From: Curvularia sp. ZM96
Taxonomy: Eukaryota > Ascomycota > Dothideomycetes > Pleosporales > Pleosporaceae
NCBI GenBank assembly: GCA_022457065.1
Contig: JAJGBQ010000005.1
Span: 2,542,001-2,606,000, forward strand
Length of the DNA stretch: 64,000 bases
Direction: 5' to 3'
Positions 34,326 to 46,365 of the stretch are shown in pieces. The notes beneath the pieces are model-generated. The model was not told the DNA's origin. It did no database searches and worked only from the letters and a program-made list of their open reading frames with translations. The position numbers and the translations under genes are program-made. Position 1 is the stretch's first letter, and each line of letters opens with the position of its first letter.

Positions 34326-35400
34326 ATGGCACCAACAGAAGTCATTGAGCGCGAGGCGCCAGAGGTAGTTCCTCAGTCGCACGCGACGCCGGTGCGATCG
34401 CGTCTTCCCCCCGCCCTGCGCGTGCCCATTCTCATCAGCTTGAACATGGGCATCAACGCGCTGCTATGGGAGTCTGCATCGAATTTCTTGAGCCCGGAGC
34501 TTGGAGCTATAAGCAAGGTGCCAACTGAGGACGACATCACGTCACTCTACTCGCCTATTGCGCGCATCGCTATGCGCTGGCTGACCGTGTGCATGACATG
34601 GTACCTTCGCTACGACTGTAAGGACGCGCCCAAGCGACGCGGCTGTAACCACAGCTAACACAAGATTCACAGTCTACGACGTCTCGGCCCTCATTGTGCT
34701 GACGTACGCGCCTTTCACCTACCTGCTCACTACCTTTTACGATATCTCGCCTCTGACTGTAGGCGCCAACATCTGCATCGAGGTCCTGTCCTTTGCCATT
34801 CCCACGTACCTCTTGCGCGCACGCTCTCCCGCCCACAAGCAAAACGCGCCCCTGCGCAACCGTTTCTTGCTCAACAGCTACCAGGTGCAGCTCTCGAGCT
34901 TCATGCTCGCAACCGGCGTGTATGTGGTGCTTCTGTGGGGTAGTCTGAAGACGGGCGCCCTGAACACCTTCCTTGTCCAATACTTTGACATTCCTACGCT
35001 CGAATTTGCCCACATCGAGACACCCTTGTCAATCATTGTCAAGACCTTTGTCGCTGGTTTTGCTGCTAAGGCCTTCCTGCTCAACCCATCGTTCGCTGCC
35101 CAGCCGCTTTCCGGTACCCAGTCACCCGAAGACACATTTGACCCTGCGACTGCCACCCTGCCGCAAACCGTCGAGTACAATTTCTACAACTTTACTAAGA
35201 GGACCCGGACCCTCATCCAGCAAACGCTCATTCTGAACGCCTTTCTCTTCATCACCACCGTCCAACGGTGTATGACACTTACCGGAACTGAAATTCTTGG
35301 TGCGATCGGCTATGCTGGATTGTGGGTGGCTGCCAACACGCTCATTGCTCTGTGGTTCGGATGGGTTGGAGACACGAGCGCGGATTACGAACCTTTGTAG
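34326..35400 (+). CDS. conserved fungal multi-pass membrane protein
   Basis: Two exons, 34326-34617 and 34673-35400, give 339 residues; the join makes RYDFYDVSALIVLTY. About seven hydrophobic segments are visible, including VPILISLNMGINALLW, ALIVLTYAPFTYLLTTFY, ICIEVLSFAIPTYLL, FMLATGVYVVLLWGSL, IIVKTFVAGFAAKAFLL, LILNAFLFITTVQ and GYAGLWVAANTLIALWFGW. There is no cleavable signal peptide; the first 30 residues are polar. The family looks broadly conserved in filamentous ascomycetes, but I know no assigned function. Location is probably ER or another internal membrane. Confidence 0.78.
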
Positions 35401-35768
35401 AGCAATGTATGAAACAAGGGAGAGAATGGATATAAACATGGATCTTGTGTGGGGAAACGCGCAGCCCTTAGAGTTGCGCCGCAGAGCAGCTGCGTTGTCA
35501 TTTTTGTGTAACTCTATTTGTGTTGCTTAAAACTTGTTCTTTTTTTTTTATAACTGGGACACATGGTGGGTTGGCGTCTTGTTCATAGGTTACTCTGATA
35601 CCATCATTTCTTCTGGTCTGTAGTCAAATCGCACTTTGAGCTCACTAGTTTTGCCTGCTATGTTTTATCGACCGGTTCTCAGGTGACCCCAAACCTCATC
35701 TCCACCAATCCCCCTTGCACTTTCCCAACATCGTCCCCTTCACTGGAACACGAGGAAAAAAGTGATAC
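35401..35768. other. convergent intergenic region
   Basis: About 370 bp between the converging membrane-protein and L-rhamnose mutarotase genes. It contains a poly-T run near 35540 and is consistent with 3' UTRs. Confidence 0.5.
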
Positions 35769-36288
35769 CTACTCAACATAAAACACCTCTTCCGTCTGTC
35801 CCCACCAACCCGGTCCACTCGCACTCCCCACTGCCCCCGCCACCGGCGACTCCTGCATCCCATCTGTCATGGCCCACCACTCCTGCACCTTCTTGTTCGC
35901 CGCCATGCGCGCCATGTCCTCATCAAACGCGTTGCCAACATACTTGAACGAGGCGAAGAGGGTGGGACGCGGGCTGAGTGAGAGGTAGATGGAGTCTGGG
36001 ATTATGTTAGACAAGAAGAAACAATAGATCTTCTTATTCCATCTATTTGTTCCGATTGAAGAAGAAAGGTAGACTTTTTTCAATGATAGGAATAGTGTGC
36101 AGATGTGCACGTGTTTGTCAAAGGAAGGCGAGGAAAGAAGACATACAATCCCTAATGTTTGAGTCCTTGATTTGTTCCAGGACCTCAGGCCAGACTGCGG
36201 CATGGCACTTTTTATACTCTTCGATACATTCGGGCTTGAGGTAGAGCCATTGGCCGATGCGTCGAGGGCCTTGGTTTGTCGATGTCAT
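35769..36288 (-). CDS. L-rhamnose mutarotase
   Basis: Two exons, 36288-36147 and 35995-35769, give 122 residues, close to bacterial RhaM. The join gives NIRDYSIYLSLSPRPTLFASFKYVG in short blocks, matching the dimeric alpha-beta barrel family. The N-terminal YLKPECIEEYKKCHAAVWPEV contains the likely catalytic His29. The paired tryptophans of VQEWWAMTDGMQE near the end are also conserved. The enzyme interconverts alpha and beta anomers of L-rhamnose, feeding rhamnose catabolism; rhamnose is common in plant pectin. The 151-bp intron is the longest seen in the window. No other rhamnose-pathway gene is adjacent. Confidence 0.9.
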
Positions 36289-37066
36289 CCCTTCCTAGCT
36301 ATCTTCCAGTATTCTGGTTCTTGCTTTGTTGTACCTGGGAGCTGAAAAAAGAAGGGTACTGCTCGAGGTCTGGCTGTGATTGCGTGGGATAAGATCAAAT
36401 GGTCCTGGCAGGTTGGGGTAATAAAGCTCTGGCTGGAATCGTAGGTAGCTAGGATGGAGGGGTCACAGGAGCTCTTGCTTCGGGTGATTTGGTTCCGAAC
36501 GTACGGTATGGAGTACACCGAGGAGTAGGGACGTTGGCGAAGCTTGTCTTGTCCCACGTTTGACGATACCGGCTCTAGGACTATCTTGTTTATTTCAACA
36601 ATAGGCCGCAGCGTAGACATCTGCTTTTTTCCCAAGAGCCACCCCAAACCTCACATTCCTCAAAATCAGAGACTCAAAGAGGAGATATTTTGCATTGCTA
36701 TTTGGTACAGCTAGTCATTCATCGTTGATACATCACTGTTCACATGTCTGGTCCGCATATATGTACGTGGCCAAATTTTGCTTACCTTTACACCCCGTTT
36801 ATTCAATGTACAACACCTCCAGGAAGAGACGTATCCAAAATTCACACCAGCATGGTGCTGAACCGATAACTCCTAAAATTCAAACCCTTTTCCCAAGACT
36901 GAACACGAATAGAGCCCACATAGCACAAAGCCATTGGTGCAGTATCACGCGAACGCCGCAAATTTGGGACCAATGTTCGTGGAGACCGAGCCAAGATGCA
37001 AAAGCTGGATGCTTTTGGGATGCTTTCTTTGCACGCAAAGATGACAACAGATGTGACGAATCAAAT
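36289..37066. other. intergenic region
   Basis: About 780 bp between two minus-strand genes. It carries the mutarotase promoter and the CLU1 3' UTR. Short frames at 36695-37066 on the + strand run into CLU1 antisense and are not supported. Confidence 0.5.
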
Positions 37067-40000
37067 CTACTTTGTCCTCTTTCTGGGGTTCGCCTGCGTC
37101 TTCTTCTTCGATGGCGTCTTTTGTGTATCGCCCTCAATGTACTTCAAGAGGTCTTCAATCTTGCGCTGATCAACGCGGCTGTTTCCGGCACGCTGAGTGG
37201 CCGAAGCTGCAGCAGCATCGCTGGCTGAAGCTGCTGCAGCCGCCGGACGGAGGGTGTTGCGGCCGGGAAGCTGCATGGCCCGGATGCGTCCCTTGGCCAG
37301 ATCGTTAAGCTGCTTAGCCTGGGAAACAGCGCTCTGGGTAAGCTGCTCCAACCAGCTCTCAGCTTCCTTCGTGTTACGATCCTCAGCACCGAGCACCTCC
37401 TTGAAAATGTTATACGACTCGCGCATGCGGTTGACACCGCCGCGCATGTCCTTGTCGAGGGCGAGGGCCTGAGCGGTTTGGAAGAGCAAAGTAGCCGTGT
37501 TGATGGAGTTCTTTCCAGAGACATCTTCGCAGATGGCGAGAGATGCCTCGAACCAGATGCGGGACTCGTGGTACTGCTTCATTGACTGCAGCATGACAGC
37601 GGCGTTGTTGAGAGTCGTGATGGAGTCGGGGTGATCAGGTCCGTAGATGATCTTCCACAGCTCCAACGCATGACGCAGGTAGACGAGAGCAGCCTTGGTG
37701 TTACCCGAGGCATGCTCAAAGAGGCCCAGGTTGAGGTAAGCGAGCAGGGTATCAGCATGGTCAACACCGAGAGTACGCTCAGACACAATGACAGCTTTGT
37801 GCGCAAGCTCAAGAGCCGAAACCTTGTCTTCAAGGTTGAAGAGAAGGTTAGACAATGTGTGGTAGGCCTTGGCTACCTCTGGGTGAAGTACACCGTAGAT
37901 CTGCTCGTGTAGCTGCAGCGACTCAAGAAGCAACTCTTGTCCGAGCTCCTTCTGGTCCTGAGCGACAGACATACGACCAGCCTCGAGAGCCTCCTCAGCC
38001 AACAGACTCTTGGGGGAGGCCTCTTTGATGACGGGAACGATGTTCAAAATATCATCAGCGTGGAATGTCTGGGGTGGAAGTGCCACAGGCGGGGTGGCTG
38101 CGCGCGCTGGTGGTGTGTTCTTGTTCTTCTTCTTCTTGCTGGAAGAAGTGGTTTGGCCATTGGTCTGGGGTGCAGCTGGCTTCTCAGCTGGGGCGCTGGC
38201 AGCAAAAGCCTCCTTGGTGAAGGCGTATGGCTTGCTCTCCAACTGCAGTCCCAACTTGAGCGAGACTTCACGAAGCATTTGCAGCTCCTTGCCAGACTCG
38301 ACCCACGACTCGCCCAGGTCATACCGGAATCGCAGAGCGACCTGAGCAATAACCTCCTTCTTGAGAATCTCTGGTGTGAGTTTCTCGAAGCTGAAGTCAG
38401 CCTCAGTATACATGGACTTGAGGCTAGCGTCGCACTCAGGCACAGGCTTAGCGCTCACATCAGCACCCAGAAGGCAGTTGAGGAGATGTGAAGCGGCGGG
38501 CGCAGCGAAAGGTGCAGGTACGTTACGCAACTTGGAGTTGGCAAAGTGCTTGAAGCCACGAGCAATCATTTCCTGGATGAGTAGACGCTTCAGGGCCTGG
38601 AGCCTCGGGTCGGGCTTGTCAGCCAATTCCGCAAGCTTGCCAAGGTAGCGGATGTTTACACCCCGCTTGTGCAGTAGGTTGCTCAAAGACTGGCCATCCA
38701 TTGGGAAGCCAACTTCGCCCTCCTTGAGCTCCTGGACCAAGCGAGGGATAACCTCGGATGTCAGGTGCTCACAAGCAGCACGGACTTCAGCCTCATCCTG
38801 AGCCCATTCCTTCTTGTCCTCCTCTGATTGTGGGTTTTGGCCTGAGAAAACGTCAGGGTTCAGGGCAAAGGAGAAGCCCGAGATGTCGACGCGCTCTTGT
38901 TCGGGGTCCTCAGCATCAGGCTTCTTCTCAGCCGCCTTCTTTGCGGCCTTCTTCTGCTCCTTGGTCAACTTCTTGGTCTTGGGCTTCTTCTCGGCGTCAG
39001 ATTCTTCTTCAGATTCATCGGATTCGTCCGATTCATCAGAATCCTCTTCCTCCGATGACTCCTCTTCCGAAGAGCTCTCCTCTTCTTCAGCCTCCTTCTT
39101 GGCCTTGTTTTCGGCCTTCTTGGCAAGCTCGTTCTTGACGTATTCTCGTAGCTTGACTCTGCCATAAGATTCGACCAGCTCGGGGCGGAGAGTGGCCATT
39201 CGGTGAGGGTAGTCCTTGTCTTTCGGCTTGGACTCACCCTCCTCTCCAGGCTCGGTCCAGTACGCCTCGATCCATGAGATGTCAAGCGGAGTGAGGCGAT
39301 AGAGGTCCAGAGCATAGCGCCTACCGTCAGTACCGATCAGGCCCTTGGTCTCAACACTGCCCTCAAGCTCATGGCGAACATTGTCCTTGTCCCAGACCGG
39401 GTGTCTCTTGACACGCAGAGCCTTGGAGAGTTGCTCGAAGAGTGGAACAAAGGACTTGTCGTCTGCTACAATTTCCTTGCCCTCAACCGCACCGTAATCA
39501 ATCTGGTGCTCACCGGGATCACGCTGCTTGAAGATACCAGGGACTATGCTCTGGCCCACGATACGCTTTCCTTGGTAGTCGACAACGACCGTTCCGGAGG
39601 TGAAAAGGTTGGGGATGTCGAGGTTGTTAACGGCTCGTACACCAAACACATCCTTGCCCACAGCAACGCGAGCTGCTTCGTCTCCACCTTCGGCGCCAAA
39701 AGTGCCAACACCATCGGCACCGAATGAGTAAAAGATGTTGTTGTAGACGAAAATTTGCGCATCCTTTGCCTCTGTAGGGTTCAGAGGAGCAATCTCTCCG
39801 CGAGCGACCAACATGGCACCGCGAGTAGCGGCATCGTTATAATCGGCAAACAACTTGGAAGTAAGGCGTTCGCGGAATACACGGTCGTGGACGGCCTCCT
39901 TGGGCATCTCGCGAGTGGATTGGAACTCCTCGTTCCAGTCACGGAGGGTCTCTGTGTTCTCGACGCCAGAGATCAGGTAGCTCTCCTGCGTGCGGGCGAG

Positions 40001-41083
40001 ATCAGGCTGGTGCGGGGTGAGCGCGGAGGTTGGCGCAGGAACCAGCCAGGGGTTCGCTGGAATGGCATTGGAGAGCTGGAAGATGGTAAGTAGCTCTTTC
40101 TTCGCATTGTGCTCAAGCAGCTCGGGGAACGTTGAGCGGAAAGAAGGTGACAGCTCTTCAAGCAAGGTCAGGAGTGAGTGAGCGCGCTTGTCCTTTGGTG
40201 CCTGTCGCGGGAACGGGTCGAAGCTAGCGTTAGACGACTTGTTGACATAGAAACCCGAAACATGACTGGTGATGTGATGCTGCTCGTTCTCGTTGGTGGT
40301 GACTACGAGATACAGCAGGTGGCCCTTGGACCTAAGGTGGTACGGGGGCGGGTTCCAGGGCGAGACAGCAATGGACTTGATTGTCTTGGGCGCGGGCTCT
40401 GGAGCCGGGGGTAGCAGGTTCTTGACGTCGCCGGATGACTTGAAGTCGTAGCCAGCCAATGGCGACTGCTCAGGACCATCTTGCTTGGGGTTCAAGATTT
40501 GTTCGTGCCCGACCGTGTCATGTAGCGACAGGCCAGCCATGAGACCGTGCAGCGCATCGGTGCGGTCACCTGCAGCCCCAATAAGCTCACGCACGCGGAC
40601 GACATGGAGCCTGGCCTCCTTCTCCGTGTATGGATCCTCGACCAGAGTCAGGACCGAGTCGGGCTTGAGATCCTTGACCTCGGACAGCTCGACATAGTCG
40701 TTGATGCGCTCGCCGTTGTGTTCGAGGTGGAAGCACGAATACTGGAAGGTATGGGGCATCTCAATGATGGACTGGCGGAGATCCTGCACCTGCTCGGCCG
40801 TCGAGATGGTCATGGGCATCTCAAAAGGCTCGTGGGGAAGCTTGATGGTGACCTGGAAAATGTCTTGTTGATATTAGCATTTTTTTTCTCTCTTGTGCTT
40901 CTCTTTCCAACTTGCGAAAATTGCAAGTCTTGAATATCACATACTGTCTGGCTGCTGGCCATTGGCCCCATCTTCCTGGACTGCGCCATCGGTCTGCTCA
41001 TTGCCAGGGGCCTTCTCAACGGGCTCGGTCGCGGGCGCGGGAGTCTGGCCAGATTTGTTGGTCTCGTTGGCGTTGGCGGCCAT
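37067..41083 (-). CDS. CLU1: clustered mitochondria protein CLU1/TIF31
   Basis: Two exons, 41083-40945 and 40863-37067, give 1311 residues, normal for the family. The acceptor after CAACAAG was chosen because it yields NIFQVTIKLPHEPF, as in homologues. In order: Ala/Thr/Pro-rich N-terminus, CLU-N domain (QSIIEMPHTFQYSCFHLEHNG), central CLU domain (DRVFRERLTSKLFADYNDAA, YNNIFYSFGADG), a Ser/Glu/Asp run then a Lys-rich run around residue 650, the eIF3-p135-like segment, and TPRs near 1000-1230 (LGVDHADTLLAYLNLGLFEH, YGPDHPDSITTLNNAAVML). The protein is cytosolic, binds mRNAs of nuclear-encoded mitochondrial proteins, and its loss clusters mitochondria. In yeast it also associates with eIF3. Complete and without anomalies. 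Confidence 0.95.
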
Positions 41084-42228
41084 GGTTGGCTAGGGCTGGA
41101 GGAAAAGCCCTAGGCCCGGGCAGTGGACGACTGTGCGAGGATGGAACTGGTATGGGCACTTAGGGAAATTTACACGACGAAGGCATTGACGTCCAACGGC
41201 ATGCGTTGAGGTGTAGGAGAAACGGGGGAGAGGGAGGGAAAGAAGAGAGAAGAGGGGAGTGGTGCGGTCATGTTCTCCAGAATATTTTTCTCGACAGCGC
41301 CGGGATGGTCCGCTAAGCTCGCACTCCGCTTCCGACGACACACCAACAGCAGCCATTAGGGCCGCGCCTCTTTGTCATTCTCCAACGGCCGGTTTCAGGG
41401 CGTCATTGGCGCGAGCACCTCGTTATTGGCAGTTTGCAGGCTCTGGTCGTCGTTGATACAAAGCACATAGATATATGTCTTGGTGGGGGCGGCACGTGTG
41501 GTCTCCCCTCCCTCACCCACAATCTCTACATCGTCATTGCTGCTCGCGGCGCTGCCTCTGGCCTTGGCATTCCGCCCTCGGCCCGCTCTCGGTTGACTGG
41601 TGAAACCTACACAACGACGCAAAACCACCCAACATCGCAGAATAATCAATATCCATAAATATAGCTAAATGTGCTGGACAAACTCAAGAACTGTAAGACT
41701 AACATATTTTAATTGATAAGAGTAGTTGTTGGTGTTTATGGTGTGAATAGCTTATTGTTGTCGGAGCAATAGAATTGCACTGTTCTATATCATCAACTGG
41801 TACTGGGAAACGTAGAAGAGACACGGCTTTTCTTTGAGTGTTTCTCAATACCTCTATGTCAATCCAAACACTTGAATGCGAAATTGCAATGGACCCCATG
41901 AACGAAATACCTAGGGACCTCCATTTTAACTATTCGCGGGTGGTACACTAGAGTTTTAGATATACTCAACTACACAATATTTAGTGACATTGAATAAATA
42001 TATATATGAGAAATAACTAGACAAATCCTCCAAAGCACAAAGGAAATACCGAGACAAGTAAACTTTACAAAACACTGCCGTCCCGCGCTATGCGTCTTGT
42101 AAACAAATAGGAAAAGTCCACCGGCGATATACATACAATACATCAAGACTCAGGCCACCTTAATATATCTGCCGAAGTCCAGGACTCTAACTATCCCAAG
42201 GCTCCGGAGGAGTATACTAGTATCCTGC
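41084..42228. other. intergenic region
   Basis: About 1.1 kb. The part next to CLU1 (to about 41640) is GC-rich promoter-like DNA. The rest, 41640-42180, is AT-rich with no coding signal and runs into the 3' end of the AAA-like gene. Confidence 0.5.
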
Positions 42229-44059
42229 TCAGTCATCACCGTCGTCATCATCATCGTCATCTTTCTTCCCCGCCACCGTCTCCATCTCTACTTCACCCTG
42301 CACCTCACCCTTCTTGTTCCTAGTCGTGATTTTATACTTGCCGCCATCCCACAGATCCTTGAAAGTAAGTTCCTTGGTACGGCCAAGTGACTCGATACCG
42401 CTGATACGATCCAGAGTAGCCTCGAGGAACTTTTCAAAGCCGGGCTCGGAGCAGATTTCGTTGAAGGCGCGTTGCATGGGGACTGAGTCAGCGCGGACCA
42501 CGGCGTGCGAGTCGATGGAGAAGATGGAGAGGTCGTGGTGTTGGCGAATAAAATCGGAGCGCGTCATGATGTAGCGGGCCCGGTGGAGAGGAATAGACGG
42601 GAGAATATGGCCTTCTTTGGGGTCATAGTTTGCGTCCATTTCGTGGTAGCGCTTATAGAGAGCGTTGGCTAGGACCATGGCGGTGGACTGGGGTTTTTTG
42701 TCAGTATCTGATGCAAGAGACATCATGAGCACAACATACAGCGTATTTTTGCTGGTCCATCACATCGTCGTCCATCTCCTCACCGAGGATCGCACAATTG
42801 TTGAGGAACCATATCTTTTCCATTTCACAGATGCTGTCGCACTTGCTGATCATGTCTTCGGATTTGGCAACGCGATTGAGAAAGGTCAGACGACCCCCTA
42901 TTTTGTCGTAGACTTCTTCCAGAATGGAGTCTTGCACCTTCTCGCCGTAGTACTTCATTCGATAATTGCGAAGTGCTTGCATGGCGCGGTCTTTGGTCAG
43001 ATCCTTAATCTGATGAACTTCCATACGCGTTGCGTATTGCTTGAGCCGTTCAAAGACCCAATACTTGTCCGAGTTGATGATGACAGTTGCGAGGTTCGAG
43101 GCAGCCCATTGCTCAGCACGTTGCTGGATTAGTTCAAGGAGATCGCGGCCGTCTTCATCATCTCGAATTAGGTGAGCCGAGTTGATAATGAGAATCAGGG
43201 GTCTTCCAACAGTTGCGCGTCGCCTGAGAGCAACCTTTTCGAGCTTGTTGAAGGCACGCTCGATGTCGAGAATAGGGCCAGCATCGCGTGGTCCACGTAT
43301 GGAGAAGAGCGCGCCAATGTTGTCCTCGTGGAATTCGAAATCGAGACATCGACCTAGTCGGACGCGAAACACTTCAAGATCTGCATGGGCTTCCATCATG
43401 GAACATCCCTCGCCATTGATCTTAGCCATGGCATCGATCAACATGGAAGTTTTCCCTGTTCCCTTTTCGCCAATGAGCAGATGGTAGCGTCCTTTGGTCT
43501 CACCGGTGATGATCTTGTCTATCTTTTCTTGCTCGTCACGTGGGATCCATCGATCGTAGTGTTCTTCATCGTCATCGTCATCGCCCTTGGTCACAGCAGG
43601 TCGCGTAGGCTCTACAGCCGTTGGAACCTCCTTCCCGGTTGCTGCAAGGTCAAGCACAGGATCGCCCTCACGAAAAGCATTTTCCATCTTTTCGAGCACG
43701 TTCCACTTGTAGTACTTGGTATACCCAATGCCCACACAGCCAAGGATGAAGATGCTAGCGCCTGTGGTGGCAGCAGCCTCAAACATTTTCCAGCCTGTGC
43801 TGCGCCATGCAGCCCGTTTGGCCTCGCGCCTGTCTGCTTCTTCGTCTTCTTCTAGACGCTCCGAAGCATCATCAATTGGATTGGGCGCTTCGTTGCCGGG
43901 AGCAGGAGGACCAGACTGGCCACTCAGAGCGCGGACCAACCGAGCATGACATAACCTTGTCCGCAGCACCGGGCCAGCCTGGTGAGACGGGTACGCGAAG
44001 GGCTGTCGCAGGGACGCGACCCGAAGGCGCATTGTTTTGGCCCCCCGTAGGATTAGCAT
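42229..44059 (-). CDS. mitochondrial-type AAA-like P-loop ATPase
   Basis: Two exons, 44059-42740 and 42687-42229, give 592 residues. The ATG at 44059 gives an Arg-rich, acid-free start (MLILRGAKTMRLRVASLRQ) like a mitochondrial presequence; an ATG nine codons later is an alternative. A single hydrophobic span lies at about 100-113 (ASIFILGCVGIGYT). Walker A, GEKGTGKT, is at 197-204. The Walker B position reads LILIINSAHLI, with Asn-Ser where Asp-Glu is expected. A helical C-terminal region, probably a winged helix, precedes a poly-Asp end. It resembles a filamentous-fungal family annotated only as AAA protein with C-terminal winged helix. An inner-membrane role is inferred, not shown. Confidence 0.82.
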
Positions 44060-44484
44060 TATCGCTGTTGTAGCGCGCGCGTACACGCGTATCTAAAGGT
44101 GCGCCGCGTAACCGCCCGAAGAAGGCACCAAGACGAATGGAAAGAGAAAAGAGAAAAGGGAGAGAGACGCGAGGGAGGAAAAAGGAATGTGGGGTATGTA
44201 GACAAGACAACGATAACAAGAACGTGAGGCCCAAAAGGGGGGAACAGCTGGTGGCGGGCCGAGGGCGGAACCAATGCCAAGACCAACCGCCGCAGCGAGC
44301 AGCAATGTACGGTACAACTAGCCACAATACCGCCAAGGTCACCGTCAAGTACCATGAGAAATAGCCCAACATATACTTGATTGCAAAATAGGTTGGAGAA
44401 TATATACGGGATGGCAAACTAGTTCAGCAACTATCCAAGAGTTCCTACTCGCATACGACCCCGAAGACGTTATTGCGCAGGCCT

Positions 44485-44540
44485 CAACACACAATAGGTA
44501 TCGTTTCAGACGATACCTGGTTGACTCTAATAGTGTGTTG
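44485..44540. repeat. nested perfect inverted repeats
   Basis: The inner stem pairs GGTATCGT (44497-44504) with ACGATACC (44510-44517) over a 5-base loop. The outer pair is CAACACAC (44485-44492) with GTGTGTTG (44533-44540). Both are exact. It is not adjacent to a gene end, so a transcription terminator is unlikely. Confidence 0.65.
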
Positions 44541-45440
44541 TCACACTGTTTACAACCCAGAATGGCAACGTTTTTTTAGACCCACTTGTCTTGATATTTC
44601 CTATATGCTTTGAAGGACTAGGTCATCTTTTTTTTCGCGTAGTATGTACAAAAAACCGTTGAAGATTTCTTCAGTCAAAGTCAATATCAGACTACAATTT
44701 ACTACCACCATTGAGGGACGGCAGGTATAGAGGTTTCTAATCGCTTTTTTTGTAGTCTTCGATACAGGGTTCTTTTCGAGGGTTTGGAGATACAAAATGT
44801 CACTCTAGAAATAACGATTCTGGATCTTGCTAGGCCTGAGATTCGTTGTCTGGACGAACGCTGAACTGTGCCGATTCTTGAGCGCTGTATATCTCTGTCG
44901 GTCGTCACTGGAATTGACAGTACAGACACGAGTCCAGCATTAGCGAACATATTTGCTAAGTACTGTACATGTTTGCAGCTTAGTCGGCATTGCATCATTC
45001 TTTCGTCCATCTATTCTATCTGATATAACATTCTGCTCCTCCAAGTCATTGTTGTGTTCTGCTCAAGCCGCTGTTTCTTGAGCGACCTCTGGATTGTTGT
45101 TTCCTATATTCCAAAGCCTCTCAGCCAACGACATGCATCAACCACTCTCTAGCAGCGAGCAGGTGTGTTTTGCAACACATCTCTATGGTAGAAGGAACAA
45201 TACTAAACACCCTATCGCGATAACATAAGCCATCAGGGACCCCGAAGCCAGCGTCGGTTACGAGATGTGCGACAGAGACCCAAAAGTAACTTGCGAAGGT
45301 ATCCAGAACGAGCCCGTCACAGAAGGGGAGCCCGCAGAATCGAGTAAGAAGCCTCTTGTTGCGTTCATAGCGACCTGATGTGTGCTACTAGAGGTAGAAG
45401 AGTTGTAGGTCACAGCAAGGCTATGCGAAACAGATGTAAA

Positions 45441-45498
45441 TGAGCGCGACAGCAGTAGATGAAGTAGTGTGCAGTCACCAAGATTCTCACTCATGTAT
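45441..45498 (+). repeat. diverged direct repeat, copy A
   Basis: Begins TGAGCGC, contains AGTAGATGAAGT and CACCAAGAT, and matches a second copy at 47298-47355 at roughly 70 percent of positions by eye. The two copies flank the Cys/His-rich gene. Confidence 0.55.
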
Positions 45499-45626
45499 AA
45501 CGTGGAAGGGCATCACATCTCTCCTATACCTAGTAAAACTAGAAACTAACACAATCTCACCTACACTGTCAATCCAATCTAATATAGCTTTTAGTGGGTG
45601 ATAATCAATCCAAGACACTGAATCCA

Positions 45627-45672
45627 ATCCAATCCAATCCAATCCAATCCAATCCAATCCAATCCAATCCAT
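45627..45672. repeat. pentanucleotide microsatellite rich in CCAAT
   Basis: About nine uninterrupted copies of a 5-base unit (AATCC on the + strand), so the CCAAT pentamer recurs every 5 bp. It lies just beyond the 3' end of the Cys/His-rich gene. Confidence 0.9.
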
Positions 45673-45743
45673 GTCCACCAATCTCTGTGAACAATGACAA
45701 AACTATGCTACAGGGTATCATACATGCTCATGGAAAAGAAAAA

Positions 45744-46365
45744 TCAGTCCCGCTTGATCTCAGGCCCATTTGGCCAAGTCCATCGCCCCTCATACCCGGC
45801 ATCTCCGACTCTCTTCTTGCCGAACCTCGAACCGTGATGGTCAGTCACCTTGCGCAAGCACCTGTTGCACTGCTGGTGCCCACGCCGGTCGCACGTAAGC
45901 ATGCAGTACGTGCGACCGCCATCCTGAAGGCAACGTGGGTGTACGTTGACCTTGCAGAAGGCGAGGCCCTTTGTTGGTGTGTGGTGGCCACGGTGTAGGC
46001 ACCCTGCAACGGGTGGAGGCGAAGGTACGGGAGTAGCCCCTGGCAGTGGACCAGGACCAGGAGCATCGACGGCCTGGAGGGACGGAAAACCAGGAGCAGA
46101 TGTGGGCCATGGGACAGCAGACAGGACAGGAGACACAGGTGAAGATGGACGTGTCTCCGTCCCTAGCCCAGCGAGAATCTCAGATCGTGTCCAGGAAGCG
46201 ACTGAAAGGCCCTGGCAAAGGTTAGTATAAGACATGGTAGTTGCCACAAGCACACATACCTGCACGACCTTCAGGCCAAACCACCTGAGGATCTGGAAAA
46301 GCGGGCGTATCCGCCAGATATAAGAAAGCAGGCGAATCCACAGCGCAAGGATATGACGTCTCCAT
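45744..46365 (-). CDS. uncharacterised Cys/His-rich protein
   Basis: Predicted coding exons 46365-46260 and 46201-45744 give 187 residues. The TTTCAG acceptor at 46202 was preferred because it joins two frames that both read sensibly; a nearer acceptor would end the protein within 12 codons. The N-terminus, METSYPCAVDSPAFLYLADT, has no signal peptide. The middle is Pro/Gly/Ala-rich. The C-terminal 80 residues hold eight cysteines and several histidines (GCLHRGHH, AFCKVNVHPRCL, YCMLTCDRRGHQQCNRCLRK) spaced like metal ligands, then a basic tail. I recognise no family. A likely 55-bp intron (46429-46375) lies in the leader. Splicing is my reading only. Confidence 0.5.

Larger units (their letters stand above)
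44060..45743. other. noncoding region with hairpin and microsatellite
   Basis: About 1.7 kb. The first 350 bp is the AAA-gene promoter. Beyond it come a nested hairpin (44485-44540), AT-rich DNA, one copy of a diverged direct repeat (45441-45498) and a pentanucleotide array (45627-45672). No gene is supportable. Confidence 0.5.
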
